The position numbers and the translations under genes were made by a program. The notes below the pieces were generated by a model. The model saw only the letters and a list, made by a program, of their open reading frames with translations. It was not told where the DNA came from and did not search any database. From assembly GCA_002717385.1 (NCBI GenBank), contig PBDR01000022.1, positions 1 through 59,417 on the forward strand: a stretch of DNA of 59,417 bases. The letters run 5' to 3'. This DNA is from Chloroflexota bacterium. GTDB taxonomy: Bacteria; Chloroflexota; Dehalococcoidia; Lucifugimonadales; Lucifugimonadaceae. The number at the start of each line of letters is the position of its first letter. Within the stretch, counting starts at the first letter, position 1. Below are positions 21,459-30,148 of this stretch, one piece after another.

Positions 21459-22451
21459 TCATTTCAATATACAAAATTCTAATACTGACATCCTCATTGG
21501 TACTCCATTTTCCACCTGTTGGTCAATCAATGAATTATTTAGACTTAATATTTCTGAATCAATTTCAACTCCTTCATTAACAGGTCCCGGGTGCATTATA
21601 TAAATCTTTGGACACAAATTATAAAATCTAGATTTAGAAAGCCCCCATAATTTTGAATATTCATCTAAATCAGGTAAACAACCTTGATCTAGACGTTCCT
21701 TTTGTATACGTAAAAGCATCACTAGATCTGATTTTGCTAATTTTGACTCCATTTTCAAATAATGACTGATAATTTTAACTCTTTTTAAATTTCTTGTATT
21801 ATTTTGAACAACCCAAGAATCAGGTAACAATGTAGTTGGAGCAGCCACAGTAATATTTGCACCAAGTCTGACTAACAAATTTATATTGGAACGAGCTACC
21901 CTAGAATGTTTTACATCTCCAATTATCAAAATTTTTTTATTCTTTATCTCCCCTAATTCAGTTCTAATGGTATAAATATCTGTTAAAGATTGTGTCGGGT
22001 GAGCATGCATACTATCTCCAGCATTTATTACTGGTACATTTACGTTTCTAGCAATCAAGTAAGGTACTCCAGAATGATGATGTCTAACTATTAAACAATC
22101 CATACCAATAGATTGAATGGTTTTAATAGTATTTAATATTGATTCTCCCTTTGTCATGCTACTTGAGGGAATATTAACATTTATGAAATCTGCGCTGAGT
22201 AGTTTTCCTGCTTGTTCAAATGAGACTCTTGTTCTAGTACTATTTTCAAAAAAAATATTAACTATTGTTTTCCCTTTCAAAGTGGGGATTTTTGTTTTAG
22301 AAACGAAATTTTTTTTCGCTAAGTCTGTTGATTGAATCAAATTTTCTATTGAATTTAATGATAAAGAATCTACATCTAATAAATGATTTAATTTTCCCTC
22401 TTGAAAATCTATATTTGAATGATTTGAAGGTAAATTCATATCATATGTCAA
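21459..22451 (-). CDS. pyrB: Aspartate carbamoyltransferase catalytic subunit
   Basis: Condenses carbamoyl phosphate with aspartate. The carbamoyl-phosphate loop FENSTRTRVSFE, the HPTQSLTDIYT segment and HPGPVNEGVEI are all conserved; the length is 330 residues. The TTG at 22451 has AGGA five bases upstream and overlaps the pyrR stop by 4 bp; an in-frame ATG lies at 22439. No pyrI regulatory-subunit gene is present. Confidence 0.96.
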   Translation of the reverse strand: MTYDMNLPSNHSNIDFQEGKLNHLLDVDSLSLNSIENLIQSTDLAKKNFVSKTKIPTLKGKTIVNIFFENSTRTRVSFEQAGKLLSADFINVNIPSSSMTKGESILNTIKTIQSIGMDCLIVRHHHSGVPYLIARNVNVPVINAGDSMHAHPTQSLTDIYTIRTELGEIKNKKILIIGDVKHSRVARSNINLLVRLGANITVAAPTTLLPDSWVVQNNTRNLKRVKIISHYLKMESKLAKSDLVMLLRIQKERLDQGCLPDLDEYSKLWGLSKSRFYNLCPKIYIMHPGPVNEGVEIDSEILSLNNSLIDQQVENGVPMRMSVLEFCILK

Positions 22452-22981
22452 CTTAATCCTATATGCTGTAAATCCACTCTATCTACCCCATCAATATTTT
22501 TGATTTTAACACTAATTTTTTCTGATTCTGAAGTTGGTATATTCTTACCGACATAATCTGCTTTAATAGGTATCTCTCTATGCCCTCTATCTATTAAAAC
22601 CGCTATTTTTATTCTCTTTGCTCTGCCATATTCTGATAAAGCTTGAATAGATGCTCTAATAGTTCTACCAGTAAATAAAACATCGTCGACAAGTATCACT
22701 GTTCTATTTGTGATATCACATTTTAAAACAGACGGATCAAAATCGTATAAGGCATCGTTTTTAGAATCATCTCTAAAATGTATTGGATTTAATTTGTTCA
22801 CATATAACTTAAAACCTGAATTTAACAAAATGTTTTCTCTAATACGTTCAGCGATATTAACACCTCTGGTATGTATCCCTACAAGTACTATATCATCAAG
22901 GGAATTTCCTTCCACAATTTCATATGAAATACGTTTAATCGAACTTTTAATATTTTTTTCGTTCATCAAAATTTGATTCAA
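22448..22981 (-). CDS. pyrR: PyrR: pyr attenuation regulator / uracil phosphoribosyltransferase
   Basis: UMP-sensing RNA-binding attenuation protein of the pyr operon, often with uracil phosphoribosyltransferase activity. It is up to 177 residues. The PRPP motif VILVDDVLFTGRTI is near residue 100, with RGHREIPIKADYVGKNIP near the C-terminus. The TTG at 22981 has GGTGA four bases upstream; an ATG at 22966 lacks a well-spaced RBS. It is the first gene of the operon, just after an attenuator carrying a consensus PyrR site. Confidence 0.94.
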   Translation of the reverse strand: MNQILMNEKNIKSSIKRISYEIVEGNSLDDIVLVGIHTRGVNIAERIRENILLNSGFKLYVNKLNPIHFRDDSKNDALYDFDPSVLKCDITNRTVILVDDVLFTGRTIRASIQALSEYGRAKRIKIAVLIDRGHREIPIKADYVGKNIPTSESEKISVKIKNIDGVDRVDLQHIGLS

Positions 22982-22994
22982 TTAATCACCAATT

Positions 22995-23023
22995 AAAAAA
23001 AAAACCTCGCAATGAAGCAAGGT
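22995..23023 (-). terminator. pyr leader intrinsic terminator
   Basis: In the minus-strand RNA a 7-bp stem (ACCUUGC pairing with GCGAGGU, one G-U) closes a UUCAUU loop and is followed by a run of nine U. It ends 14 nt before the pyrR start. It is the terminator half of the PyrR attenuator. Confidence 0.88.
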
Positions 23024-23053
23024 TATATATACATCCACAATGTACTGCATGAT

Positions 23054-23087
23054 CCCTTGTAGCCTCCCTGGACTAAATATTAAAGGG
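23054..23087 (-). promoter_or_regulatory. PyrR-binding anti-antiterminator hairpin
   Basis: The minus-strand RNA contains AGUCCAGGGAGGCU (23061-23074), an exact match to the PyrR binding-loop consensus ARUCCNGNGAGGYU. It sits in a hairpin closed by CCCUU and AAGGG (23083-23087 with 23054-23058). The CAAGG on the 3' side can instead pair with CCUUG of the terminator stem, giving an antiterminator. With UMP-bound PyrR the hairpin should be stabilised and transcription should stop. Confidence 0.9.
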
Positions 23088-23095
23088 TATATTCT

Positions 23096-23125
23096 TTTAT
23101 AAATACAAATTTAATGATATAGCAA
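23096..23125 (-). promoter_or_regulatory. Putative pyr operon promoter
   Basis: On the minus strand, TTGCTA (23120-23125), an 18-nt spacer and TATAAA (23096-23101) lie just upstream of the PyrR hairpin. This would start the leader a few bases before the CCCUU stem. The match is partial, so confidence is moderate. Confidence 0.45.
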
Positions 23126-23130
23126 AAAAA

Positions 23131-24240
23131 TCAAATACTAAACCTTTTAATACTCAAAAAAGATGTATCAATTGACATTTTTTTTGACATCACCATTTCC
23201 GCGGCTCTAAGTCCCATTAGTGGTCCAAATAAAATACCGTTTCTACCACCTCCTGTTGAAATAACCAGACCATTAATCAAATCTGAAAAATCATCAATTA
23301 TTGGTTTCAAATCTTTAGTTATAGGTCTTAAACAAGCAGTATGATTGACCTCCGGAAGATCTTTGATGAAAGGGAAAATTTCTACAGATGAATTTATTAT
23401 CGATTTTCTACCTTGTATATCAGGTTTTTCATTAAAACCTACTTCTTCTTCAGTAGTACCTACCCATATATTGCCGTCATGTTTTGTACTCAAATAATTC
23501 GGACCCCACCAAAAATTTACTTTTATATCAGGTGGAGAAATTGTTTTCAATCTGACGATTTGACCTTTCACAGGAAACAAAGGGATTTCTATCCCAAGAG
23601 ATTCAAATATAAATTTACTCCACGGTCCAGCTGCTACAATTATATGGTCTGAAGGTATAATTTCTTCAGAATCTTTTATTTTCAAACCTTTAACACTATT
23701 ATTATTAACTTCTATTTTAGTAACTTCTTTTTTAATTAATTTTGCCCCAAATTTTTTTGATGATTCCCAAAGTGATCTGCAGAAATTATATGTATCTATG
23801 TCATAAGAACAGTTAAGATGTAAACCTCCAATAACCTTATCTGACAAACGGGCTTCTATATGTTTTAATTCAGAATTATTAAGAATTACAGGTTTATTTT
23901 GATAATGAGAAAACACCTGATTTGATAAAAATAATAACCTCTTCATCTCTGATTCTTTTTTTGCTAGGTGAATTGAGTTTTTTCGTTTGAAATAGTAATT
24001 GAAACCATCTTGGTCAAGATCGAATGAAATTTTTTTATGTAATTCGAGAGAAAAGTGTGATAAAGATAATAGTGGGTCTTTTGAATTGATTAATGGTGGT
24101 AATAATCCTCCAAAAGAAAAACCAGAAGCATGTGCAGCAATTTCATCTTTCTCAAATAAAGTTACTGAATGTCCCGATTTAGATAAATAATATGCAGCTG
24201 TACACCCTACAACTCCTCCACCAATTATAGAAACATTCAT
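23131..24240 (-). CDS. FAD-dependent amino-acid oxidase/dehydrogenase (DAO family)
   Basis: Flavoprotein of the D-amino-acid oxidase fold, 369 residues. The FAD dinucleotide motif VSIIGGGVVGCTAAYYLS is at the N-terminus. A second FAD strand (HIIVAAGPWSKFI) and the C-terminal GLVISTGGGRNGILFGP are present. It resembles glycine oxidase (ThiO-like) and related dehydrogenases, but no thi genes are nearby, so the substrate is left open. It lies 29 bp downstream of the ACT-domain gene and just upstream of the pyr leader. Confidence 0.85.
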   Translation of the reverse strand: MNVSIIGGGVVGCTAAYYLSKSGHSVTLFEKDEIAAHASGFSFGGLLPPLINSKDPLLSLSHFSLELHKKISFDLDQDGFNYYFKRKNSIHLAKKESEMKRLLFLSNQVFSHYQNKPVILNNSELKHIEARLSDKVIGGLHLNCSYDIDTYNFCRSLWESSKKFGAKLIKKEVTKIEVNNNSVKGLKIKDSEEIIPSDHIIVAAGPWSKFIFESLGIEIPLFPVKGQIVRLKTISPPDIKVNFWWGPNYLSTKHDGNIWVGTTEEEVGFNEKPDIQGRKSIINSSVEIFPFIKDLPEVNHTACLRPITKDLKPIIDDFSDLINGLVISTGGGRNGILFGPLMGLRAAEMVMSKKMSIDTSFLSIKRFSI

Positions 24241-24269
24241 ATCTTATCCTAAAAAGAAAGTGACCCAAA

Positions 24270-24584
24270 TCATCTTTTTGGTTTAAAAGATGCGTAAATT
24301 TCGTCTATATTTTTTTTTCTTCTTGCAACACCTATAGTAATAGCAGATTTGGAAACATTTTTTATAGAATCTACTACAACGTCTAAATGTCCCAAATCAG
24401 AAATACTAATAGTAAAATCTCTTGTCATTATATTTGTTTCAGTCTCGACAACATTTACAGCTCTAGCACCTCCACCTGATTTACCAATAACTGAGGTGAT
24501 TTCCCCTAATATTTCTGGTATGTTAGGGTATTCAGCTATAATAGTGATACTGTATGTAACACCTGGAGATCTTTTATAAATCAT
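24270..24584 (-). CDS. Stand-alone ACT-domain protein (malic-enzyme type)
   Basis: A 104-residue protein that is essentially one ACT domain (about residues 9-88: VTYSITIIAEYPNIPEILGE and ITSVIGKSGGGARAVNVVE). The strand order and the SVIG-x-GG turn resemble the N-terminal ACT domain found fused to some NAD malic enzymes. Here no malic enzyme follows; the next gene is the FAD oxidase. ACT domains usually bind a small amino-acid ligand, so it may regulate its neighbour. No signs of truncation beyond the missing partner domain. Confidence 0.7.
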   Translation of the reverse strand: MIYKRSPGVTYSITIIAEYPNIPEILGEITSVIGKSGGGARAVNVVETETNIMTRDFTISISDLGHLDVVVDSIKNVSKSAITIGVARRKKNIDEIYASFKPKR

Positions 24585-24667
24585 AATAATGGTAAAAAAA
24601 ATTGTAAGCTAAATTTAACATAAATTTCATTTTAAATTTCTGTCTACTAACATACAAGTTACTACAA

Positions 24668-24695
24668 ATGACAATTTCTTGAGTTACCCTATAAT
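24668..24695 (+). promoter_or_regulatory. Putative promoter of the FNR-like gene
   Basis: ATGACA (24668-24673), a 16-nt spacer and a perfect TATAAT (24690-24695) precede the reductase gene. An AGGAG ribosome-binding element lies at 24713-24717, 12 nt before the ATG. Confidence 0.5.
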
Positions 24696-24729
24696 AGTTT
24701 ATTTAATTTTTTAGGAGTAAACATTACAA

Positions 24730-25506
24730 ATGACACAACCTCAATCAAATACAATAAAAGGGAAATTTTCTACATGTAAAATAACCCAAAGAATAGATCT
24801 GACTGAAGACTTACTAAAAATATGGGTAAAACCAGCAGATCCATTTACTTTTAAACCTGGGCAATATTGTACGATAGGGAAAGAGGGAATAGAGCGTCCT
24901 TACTCCATTGTTTCTTCTCCTGATGAAGAAGAAATTGAACTTTTTGTTGAAGTTGTTCCTCCTCCAGATGGAAATTTAACACCAATTATACATAAATTAA
25001 AAGTTGGAGATGAACTCACCATACGACCCAGGGCAAAAGGTTTATTTGTCTTTCAACCAGATTTTAAAAATCACGTTATGGTAGGTACAGTTACAGGAAC
25101 CGTGCCATATGTTTCGATGTTACGCAAATTTATAAATGATGTGAATTGGCAAGCTGAAAATGCAATTCGTAAATCAGATTACAAATTTTTTATTTTAGAA
25201 GGGGCGAGTTATTTGGACGAGTTCGGATATGATGAAGAGTTGATAGACTTATGTAACACTCATGATTTCATAGATTTTATCCCTTCGATTAGTAGACCTA
25301 ATGAGGAAAGAAACAAAAAATGGTCTGGTGCTGTTGGAAGAATAAATACACTCGTTGAAGATTTTGTTAAAAATAAAAATCTTATCCCAAATGAAACTTG
25401 TATTTATGCATGTGGTCACCCCCAAATGATTGAAGATGTAAATAAAAGATTTTCAAAAACTGATTTCTATTTCATAGAAGAAAGATTTTGGAAAGAAGAC
25501 GATTAA
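24730..25506 (+). CDS. Ferredoxin/flavodoxin-NADP reductase family protein
   Basis: FAD/NAD(P)-binding oxidoreductase of the FNR (Fpr-like) type, 258 residues. An N-terminal FAD barrel carries FKPGQYCTIG and the flavin motif ERPYSIVSS (about residues 53-61). A C-terminal NADP domain has GTVTGTVPYVSMLR and YACGHPQMIEDV. The pyridine-nucleotide loop is usually GTGTGLAPF, so two glycine/hydrophobic positions are changed. It shuttles electrons between NADPH and ferredoxin or flavodoxin. It may be co-transcribed with the dehydrogenase 21 bp downstream. Confidence 0.87.
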   Translation: MTQPQSNTIKGKFSTCKITQRIDLTEDLLKIWVKPADPFTFKPGQYCTIGKEGIERPYSIVSSPDEEEIELFVEVVPPPDGNLTPIIHKLKVGDELTIRPRAKGLFVFQPDFKNHVMVGTVTGTVPYVSMLRKFINDVNWQAENAIRKSDYKFFILEGASYLDEFGYDEELIDLCNTHDFIDFIPSISRPNEERNKKWSGAVGRINTLVEDFVKNKNLIPNETCIYACGHPQMIEDVNKRFSKTDFYFIEERFWKEDD

Positions 25507-25527
25507 AATATTAGTTTGGAGAAAAAA

Positions 25528-26418
25528 ATGAAAAAGAATATTGGATTTGTTGGTTTAGGGATAATGGGTAAACCTATGGCAATAAATATCAAAAAATCTG
25601 GATATAATTTATCTGTTTTCGACAGACATCAAGAAAATATAAGTGAATTAACGCAAATTGGAGCTATAGGAAGAAAATCACCTTCCGACACTGCAAAGTA
25701 TAGTGAAATAATCATCACCATGGTTCAAGATAGTCCACAATCGTTAGAAGTTATAACTGGAAAAAATGGATTAATTCAAGGTGCTAACAGAGGTTCACTA
25801 ATAATTGACATGTCGTCAATAGAACCTGAAATATCGAAATTTATCGCAGAAAAATGTAACGAAAAAGACATTAATTTTATGGATGCCCCTGTATCTGGTG
25901 GTGAACCTTTCGCAATTTCTGGCGATCTTGCAATCATGGCTGGAGGAACAAGTAAAGATTATGAAATAGCAAAACCACTTTTCGATATAGTTGGAAAATC
26001 TTCTGTTTTATGTGGTACACATGGTTCCGGAAATGTTACAAAACTTGCTAACCAAATAATTGTTGGTGCTAATATCCATGCTTTATCAGAAGCTTTAGTA
26101 CTTTCAACAAAAGCTGGTGTTGATCCCGAAACAGTATTTAACGCTATTAAAGGTGGTTTGGCTGGATCAAACGTTTTAAATGCTAAAGCTCCAATGATGT
26201 ATGAAAGAAATTTTGAACCTGGATTTAGAATTGAACTTCATTATAAAGATATTAATAATGCAATGGCTACAGCAAAAAAATTAAATGTCCCATTACAAGT
26301 AACTGCAAATTTACAACAAGTTCTAAATTCTCTTATTCAATCAGGCAAAGGCAAAAAAGACCATTCTGCGATTTTACATTACGTAGAAACTCTTGCAGGT
26401 TTAGAAGTATCTAAATAG
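25528..26418 (+). CDS. Beta-hydroxyacid dehydrogenase, tartronate-semialdehyde reductase-like
   Basis: NAD(P)-dependent beta-hydroxyacid dehydrogenase, 296 residues from the ATG at 25528, which has GGAG five bases upstream. The Rossmann motif IGFVGLGIMGKPMA is at the N-terminus. The substrate motif FMDAPVSGGEPFA and the catalytic Lys in NVTKLANQIIV are present. The SGGEP form points to GarR/GlxR (tartronate semialdehyde reductase) rather than 3-hydroxyisobutyrate dehydrogenase, though either is possible. Confidence 0.85.
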   Translation: MKKNIGFVGLGIMGKPMAINIKKSGYNLSVFDRHQENISELTQIGAIGRKSPSDTAKYSEIIITMVQDSPQSLEVITGKNGLIQGANRGSLIIDMSSIEPEISKFIAEKCNEKDINFMDAPVSGGEPFAISGDLAIMAGGTSKDYEIAKPLFDIVGKSSVLCGTHGSGNVTKLANQIIVGANIHALSEALVLSTKAGVDPETVFNAIKGGLAGSNVLNAKAPMMYERNFEPGFRIELHYKDINNAMATAKKLNVPLQVTANLQQVLNSLIQSGKGKKDHSAILHYVETLAGLEVSK

Positions 26419-26419
26419 A

Positions 26420-27304
26420 TTATTCTTTTTCTTCTTTCCGTTCTTCAGAAATTTCTTTCAAAAAACTTTCTACCTCTGGAGAAAGAGAATATTCTTCAAA
26501 ATCAGAAACTTTTTGTTTATCATAATCTGCTTCAAACTTAGCAACAAGATCTTTCAATGAATCATTACCTATTAATGCTGGAGTAATTTGAGAGTATTGT
26601 TCTATACCAAGTTCTTGTTCAGGATAATCAAAATCTAACTTAAAAATTTTCAATAAAACGGATAACAATTTGGCTGCCCCAGAAAAATCATTATCTAATT
26701 TTATATACATTGGTAGATGTACAATCAATGAAATTGTACTAATCCCTAACTCTTTATAAACTCTATCCGTAATTTGAGAAGTTATAGAGGTAGGACCTGA
26801 ATAATTAGATTTAGATAAATTAATCCCAGGTAAATCTGATGGTTTCAATCCATTCGTAGATCCAGTGACAAGTAAAGACCTAGAATGGGGAACCGAATCA
26901 TACATAGACCCAATCAGTATATAAAGTTTGATTTTCAAAAAATCTAATAAAGATATTACGGAATCATTATATTTCTCAGAAAACATATGAGGTTCTAACA
27001 TTTGAATAAAAACAATATTAACTTGAGCATTATTTATTCGTATTAAACTTATTTTAGTATTAGGTATTTCAAGTGATCGACCAAAAGAATTTGAAACAAT
27101 TTTTGGGCGATACCTAGTGTAATCATAAAATTCACTGGGTTTATGTAATTCACCGATTTTTTTAGAATGAAATTTTTTTGAAAGTCTTTCAACTACAATT
27201 TTTGCCACATTCCCAACATTTATCCAAGGGTGTAATGATAGGACACAAAAAGTTTCATTCGATAAAATATCTGCATCTTCTATTGTAAAATCTTCAACTA
27301 TCAT
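26420..27304 (-). CDS. PAC2-family protein
   Basis: A 294-residue cytoplasmic protein with the PAC2 (proteasome-assembly-chaperone-like) fold. Recognisable parts are WINVGNVAKIVVERLSKKF, FGEL-type beta (KKIGELHKPSEFYDYTRYRP) and LYILIGSMYDSVPHSRSLLVTG. The C-terminus is acidic and helical (ending SEERKEEKE). Homologues occur in archaea and actinobacteria; no proteasome genes are in this window. It converges with the GarR-like gene with only one base between stops. Confidence 0.8.
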   Translation of the reverse strand: MIVEDFTIEDADILSNETFCVLSLHPWINVGNVAKIVVERLSKKFHSKKIGELHKPSEFYDYTRYRPKIVSNSFGRSLEIPNTKISLIRINNAQVNIVFIQMLEPHMFSEKYNDSVISLLDFLKIKLYILIGSMYDSVPHSRSLLVTGSTNGLKPSDLPGINLSKSNYSGPTSITSQITDRVYKELGISTISLIVHLPMYIKLDNDFSGAAKLLSVLLKIFKLDFDYPEQELGIEQYSQITPALIGNDSLKDLVAKFEADYDKQKVSDFEEYSLSPEVESFLKEISEERKEEKE

Positions 27305-27411
27305 TGTATTATTTTTTACATATATTCAAAATTACATATTATCAAATTAATTTAATTTTTTTTCATGTGCCAAAAAATACATTACCTGAAAATTTTACTA
27401 AGAAAAAGAAA

Positions 27412-28383
27412 ATGAAAAAATTTATTTTTTTACCCCCACATTCAAATATAATTTATGAATGGCAAACTAGACTAATTGATATTTTGGATGGATGGGATAT
27501 TAGAGTACCTAAAAACAGAAAAGAAATATTAAATATGATTGAAAATGCAGATGCTGTTTTCGGAACTTTGGATAATGAAATATTAGCTCACGCGAAAAAA
27601 CTTAAATGGATTCAAGCTCCTGCCGCTGCCCCTCCTGCTGGTTATTATTTTGATGATTTAATCAACCATCCTGCAATTGTGACGAATTTTCGAGGAATAT
27701 ACAACGACCATATTTCAGTTCATATTCTTGCTCTAATGCTAAATCTTACTAAGCATATTAATATTTATATAAACCAACAAAATAACAAAAAATGGGAACC
27801 TCTTGAGACACCAAAATTCCATTCAACTTTTCTCCCTGAATCAACAATATTAATAGTTGGAATAGGTGGTATTGGTCACGAAACAGCTAGATTGTGTAAG
27901 GCTATAGGAATGGAAGTCATTGGAATCGACGAAAGAATAAAAGAAAAACCAAAATATGTTGATAAACTGTTTTCTCCATCTGAACTTGATAAACAATTAA
28001 AAAATGCTGATTTCGTAGTCTTAACTATACCCCATACACCAAAAACTGAAGGATTATTTAACTTAGAAAAATTTAAACTAATGAAAGAATCTGCATACTT
28101 TATAAATATCGGCAGAGGTATGACCACAAAATTAGATGATTTAAATAAGGCCTTAAGAAATGGGTATATCAGAGGAGCAGGATTGGATGTTTATGAAATA
28201 GAACCACTGCCAATAAATCATCCTTTATGGAATGCCCCAAATATAATTCTTACTCCTCATATAGCTACACATGGTGATTTGAATATCGATGAAAGAAGAT
28301 TTGAAATAATCCTTGAAAATTTTAGACGATTTGAAAATAATAAAAACCTCTTAAATGTTGTAAACAAATCTCTGTGGTATTAA
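27412..28383 (+). CDS. D-2-hydroxyacid dehydrogenase
   Basis: NAD(P)-dependent D-isomer 2-hydroxyacid dehydrogenase, 323 residues. The cofactor motif VGIGGIGHETARL, the Arg in INIGRGMTTKL, the Glu in DVYEIEPLP and the His in LTPHIATHG form the expected catalytic set. I start it at the ATG at 27412 (MKKFIFLPP); upstream in-frame codons lie in an unusual hydrophobic stretch and would overlap the divergent PAC2 start. A second paralogue lies at 44.4 kb. Substrate not assignable. Confidence 0.88.
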   Translation: MKKFIFLPPHSNIIYEWQTRLIDILDGWDIRVPKNRKEILNMIENADAVFGTLDNEILAHAKKLKWIQAPAAAPPAGYYFDDLINHPAIVTNFRGIYNDHISVHILALMLNLTKHINIYINQQNNKKWEPLETPKFHSTFLPESTILIVGIGGIGHETARLCKAIGMEVIGIDERIKEKPKYVDKLFSPSELDKQLKNADFVVLTIPHTPKTEGLFNLEKFKLMKESAYFINIGRGMTTKLDDLNKALRNGYIRGAGLDVYEIEPLPINHPLWNAPNIILTPHIATHGDLNIDERRFEIILENFRRFENNKNLLNVVNKSLWY

Positions 28384-28395
28384 TATATACATATT

Positions 28396-28893
28396 TTGAT
28401 AAAAAAAGCTCTCAAAAGACATATAACTGTAACTGGTTTTATAGTTAATAAATCATCAACATTATTACATTGGCACAATAAGGTTAAAGAATGGCTACCA
28501 CCTGGTGGACATATAGAAACTAATGAAGATCCTGTAGAAGCTTTAAACCGAGAAATTTATGAAGAAACAGGATTAAAAATAGATATAATCAAAACCAATA
28601 AACTACTACCCATCAGTAATTTGAAACAAATAGTCCCGCCTTTTGCAATTATGATTGAAGATATAAATGATCCGGAAGAAGGTCCTCATCAACATATTGA
28701 CATGATATATTTTACAAAACTTAAAGAACCTAAAAATCATAGTGATTTTTATTTTAAAAATAAGTGGATTTGGATCACGAAAGAGCAATTGAAAAATAAA
28801 ACAAAAATTGGAAACGGATCAGGTAAAAAATCCCATCCACCGGAAGATGTAATTAAATTAGGATTAAAAGCTATAGAATTTTATAATAAATAA
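28396..28893 (+). CDS. Nudix hydrolase
   Basis: A 165-residue Nudix pyrophosphohydrolase. The Nudix box is complete, from GGHIETNEDPVEALNREIYE to ETGL (about residues 37-60). It starts at a TTG 12 bp after the dehydrogenase stop; no ATG precedes the domain and no strong RBS is visible, so translation may be coupled. Its substrate (a nucleoside diphosphate derivative) cannot be predicted. Confidence 0.85.
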   Translation: MIKKALKRHITVTGFIVNKSSTLLHWHNKVKEWLPPGGHIETNEDPVEALNREIYEETGLKIDIIKTNKLLPISNLKQIVPPFAIMIEDINDPEEGPHQHIDMIYFTKLKEPKNHSDFYFKNKWIWITKEQLKNKTKIGNGSGKKSHPPEDVIKLGLKAIEFYNK

Positions 28894-28905
28894 AAAGTGT
28901 AAGCT

Positions 28906-29997
28906 TCATCTAAATTTCCCTCTCGCATCTATTGGAATAATCATCTCTAATTTATTTCTTCTAATACCAAAATAGTAATCATGCAAATTAATCGTAGTAT
29001 CGCCGTGTTTTGGTAATAATTTTATTTTTTTCCCAATTGACAATTTGTCCGGAGCTGAAATTATTGTATGTTCTTCAGAATGTTTAATTATTTCTGAATT
29101 TTTTGGCTCAATTATTTCTGCTAAGCCTCTATCAACACTAATAGATTTAAGTCCGCAATCAATTACTACCTGATTATCAACATTATTAGAAATAACAGAT
29201 GACAATAAAAATAAACCTGACCTAAAGTCATCCATAACCTCAAGATAATCTCCATCCATAAAAATATAAGAACCACATTGAAGTTCAGTAACTAGATCCA
29301 TAGAACCAGAAAATCTATAAGTCCCTGTTCCAGCAACAGAAACAATTTCACAACTAATATTTCCTTGGTTAATAATCTTTACGGAGTTTTGTAAAATATT
29401 CATTGATTCTCTAGCCTTAATGCTTCGAATCTCATAATCTCTTTCATGAACAACGTGGCCTTCAAAACCCATTACACCCTTAAAAATCAATCCTGGGAGA
29501 GTATCTATTAAACGGGCAAAATCTAATACATTAGAAGAAGATATCCCACATCTATTCATTCCTACATTTACTTCAATTAGCACTCCTAAATTTACTTCAT
29601 CAGCTGAAGATGCCATTGACAATTCTCGTATATTTTCTTCTGAATCACATGCAACAATTACATTTGTCATTTTTGATATTGAAATCAATCTCTGAATTTT
29701 ATGAGCACCAATAATTTGACTGGTTATAAGAATTTCCTTAATACCAGAACGTGCCATTATTTCAGCTTCTCCAATTTTTGCACAACAAATCCCTATTGCT
29801 CCCGAATCTATTTGTTTCTTGGCCCAAAAAGTACTTTTATGTGTTTTTGCATGTGGTCGCATTGAAACGTTCATATTGTTTGCACTTTTTTGCATTTTTA
29901 AAATATTTTCCTCAACAATATCTAAATCTAAAAGTAAAGCAGGAGTATCTAAATCTTTTATGGATGTGCCTAATGTAGGTAAGTAATCAAAGTTCAT
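28906..29997 (-). CDS. D-threonine aldolase/D-serine dehydratase-like PLP enzyme
   Basis: Fold-type III PLP enzyme of the DSD1 family, 363 residues. It has the N-terminal DTPALLLDLDIVEEN, the PLP-binding Lys in MRPHAKTHKS (about residue 51), and GVMGFEGHVV. The C-terminal domain carries the metal site PKHGDTTINLHDYY. The His-rich metal loop without Cys is more like D-threonine aldolase than D-serine dehydratase. It probably breaks down D-3-hydroxyamino acids. It converges with the Nudix gene. Confidence 0.83.
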   Translation of the reverse strand: MNFDYLPTLGTSIKDLDTPALLLDLDIVEENILKMQKSANNMNVSMRPHAKTHKSTFWAKKQIDSGAIGICCAKIGEAEIMARSGIKEILITSQIIGAHKIQRLISISKMTNVIVACDSEENIRELSMASSADEVNLGVLIEVNVGMNRCGISSSNVLDFARLIDTLPGLIFKGVMGFEGHVVHERDYEIRSIKARESMNILQNSVKIINQGNISCEIVSVAGTGTYRFSGSMDLVTELQCGSYIFMDGDYLEVMDDFRSGLFLLSSVISNNVDNQVVIDCGLKSISVDRGLAEIIEPKNSEIIKHSEEHTIISAPDKLSIGKKIKLLPKHGDTTINLHDYYFGIRRNKLEMIIPIDARGKFR

Positions 29998-30148
29998 AAA
30001 AATTAATGTATATTTATATTTTAATCTATATTCTTCAGTAAAAATAATTTAAAACGATATCTATAAATGCTAACATCAGTTAAGTGAAAATCACAGTTCG
30101 TTCTACAAAAATAACTTTTTTATCTATATAGGAAACAAATCTAATAAT

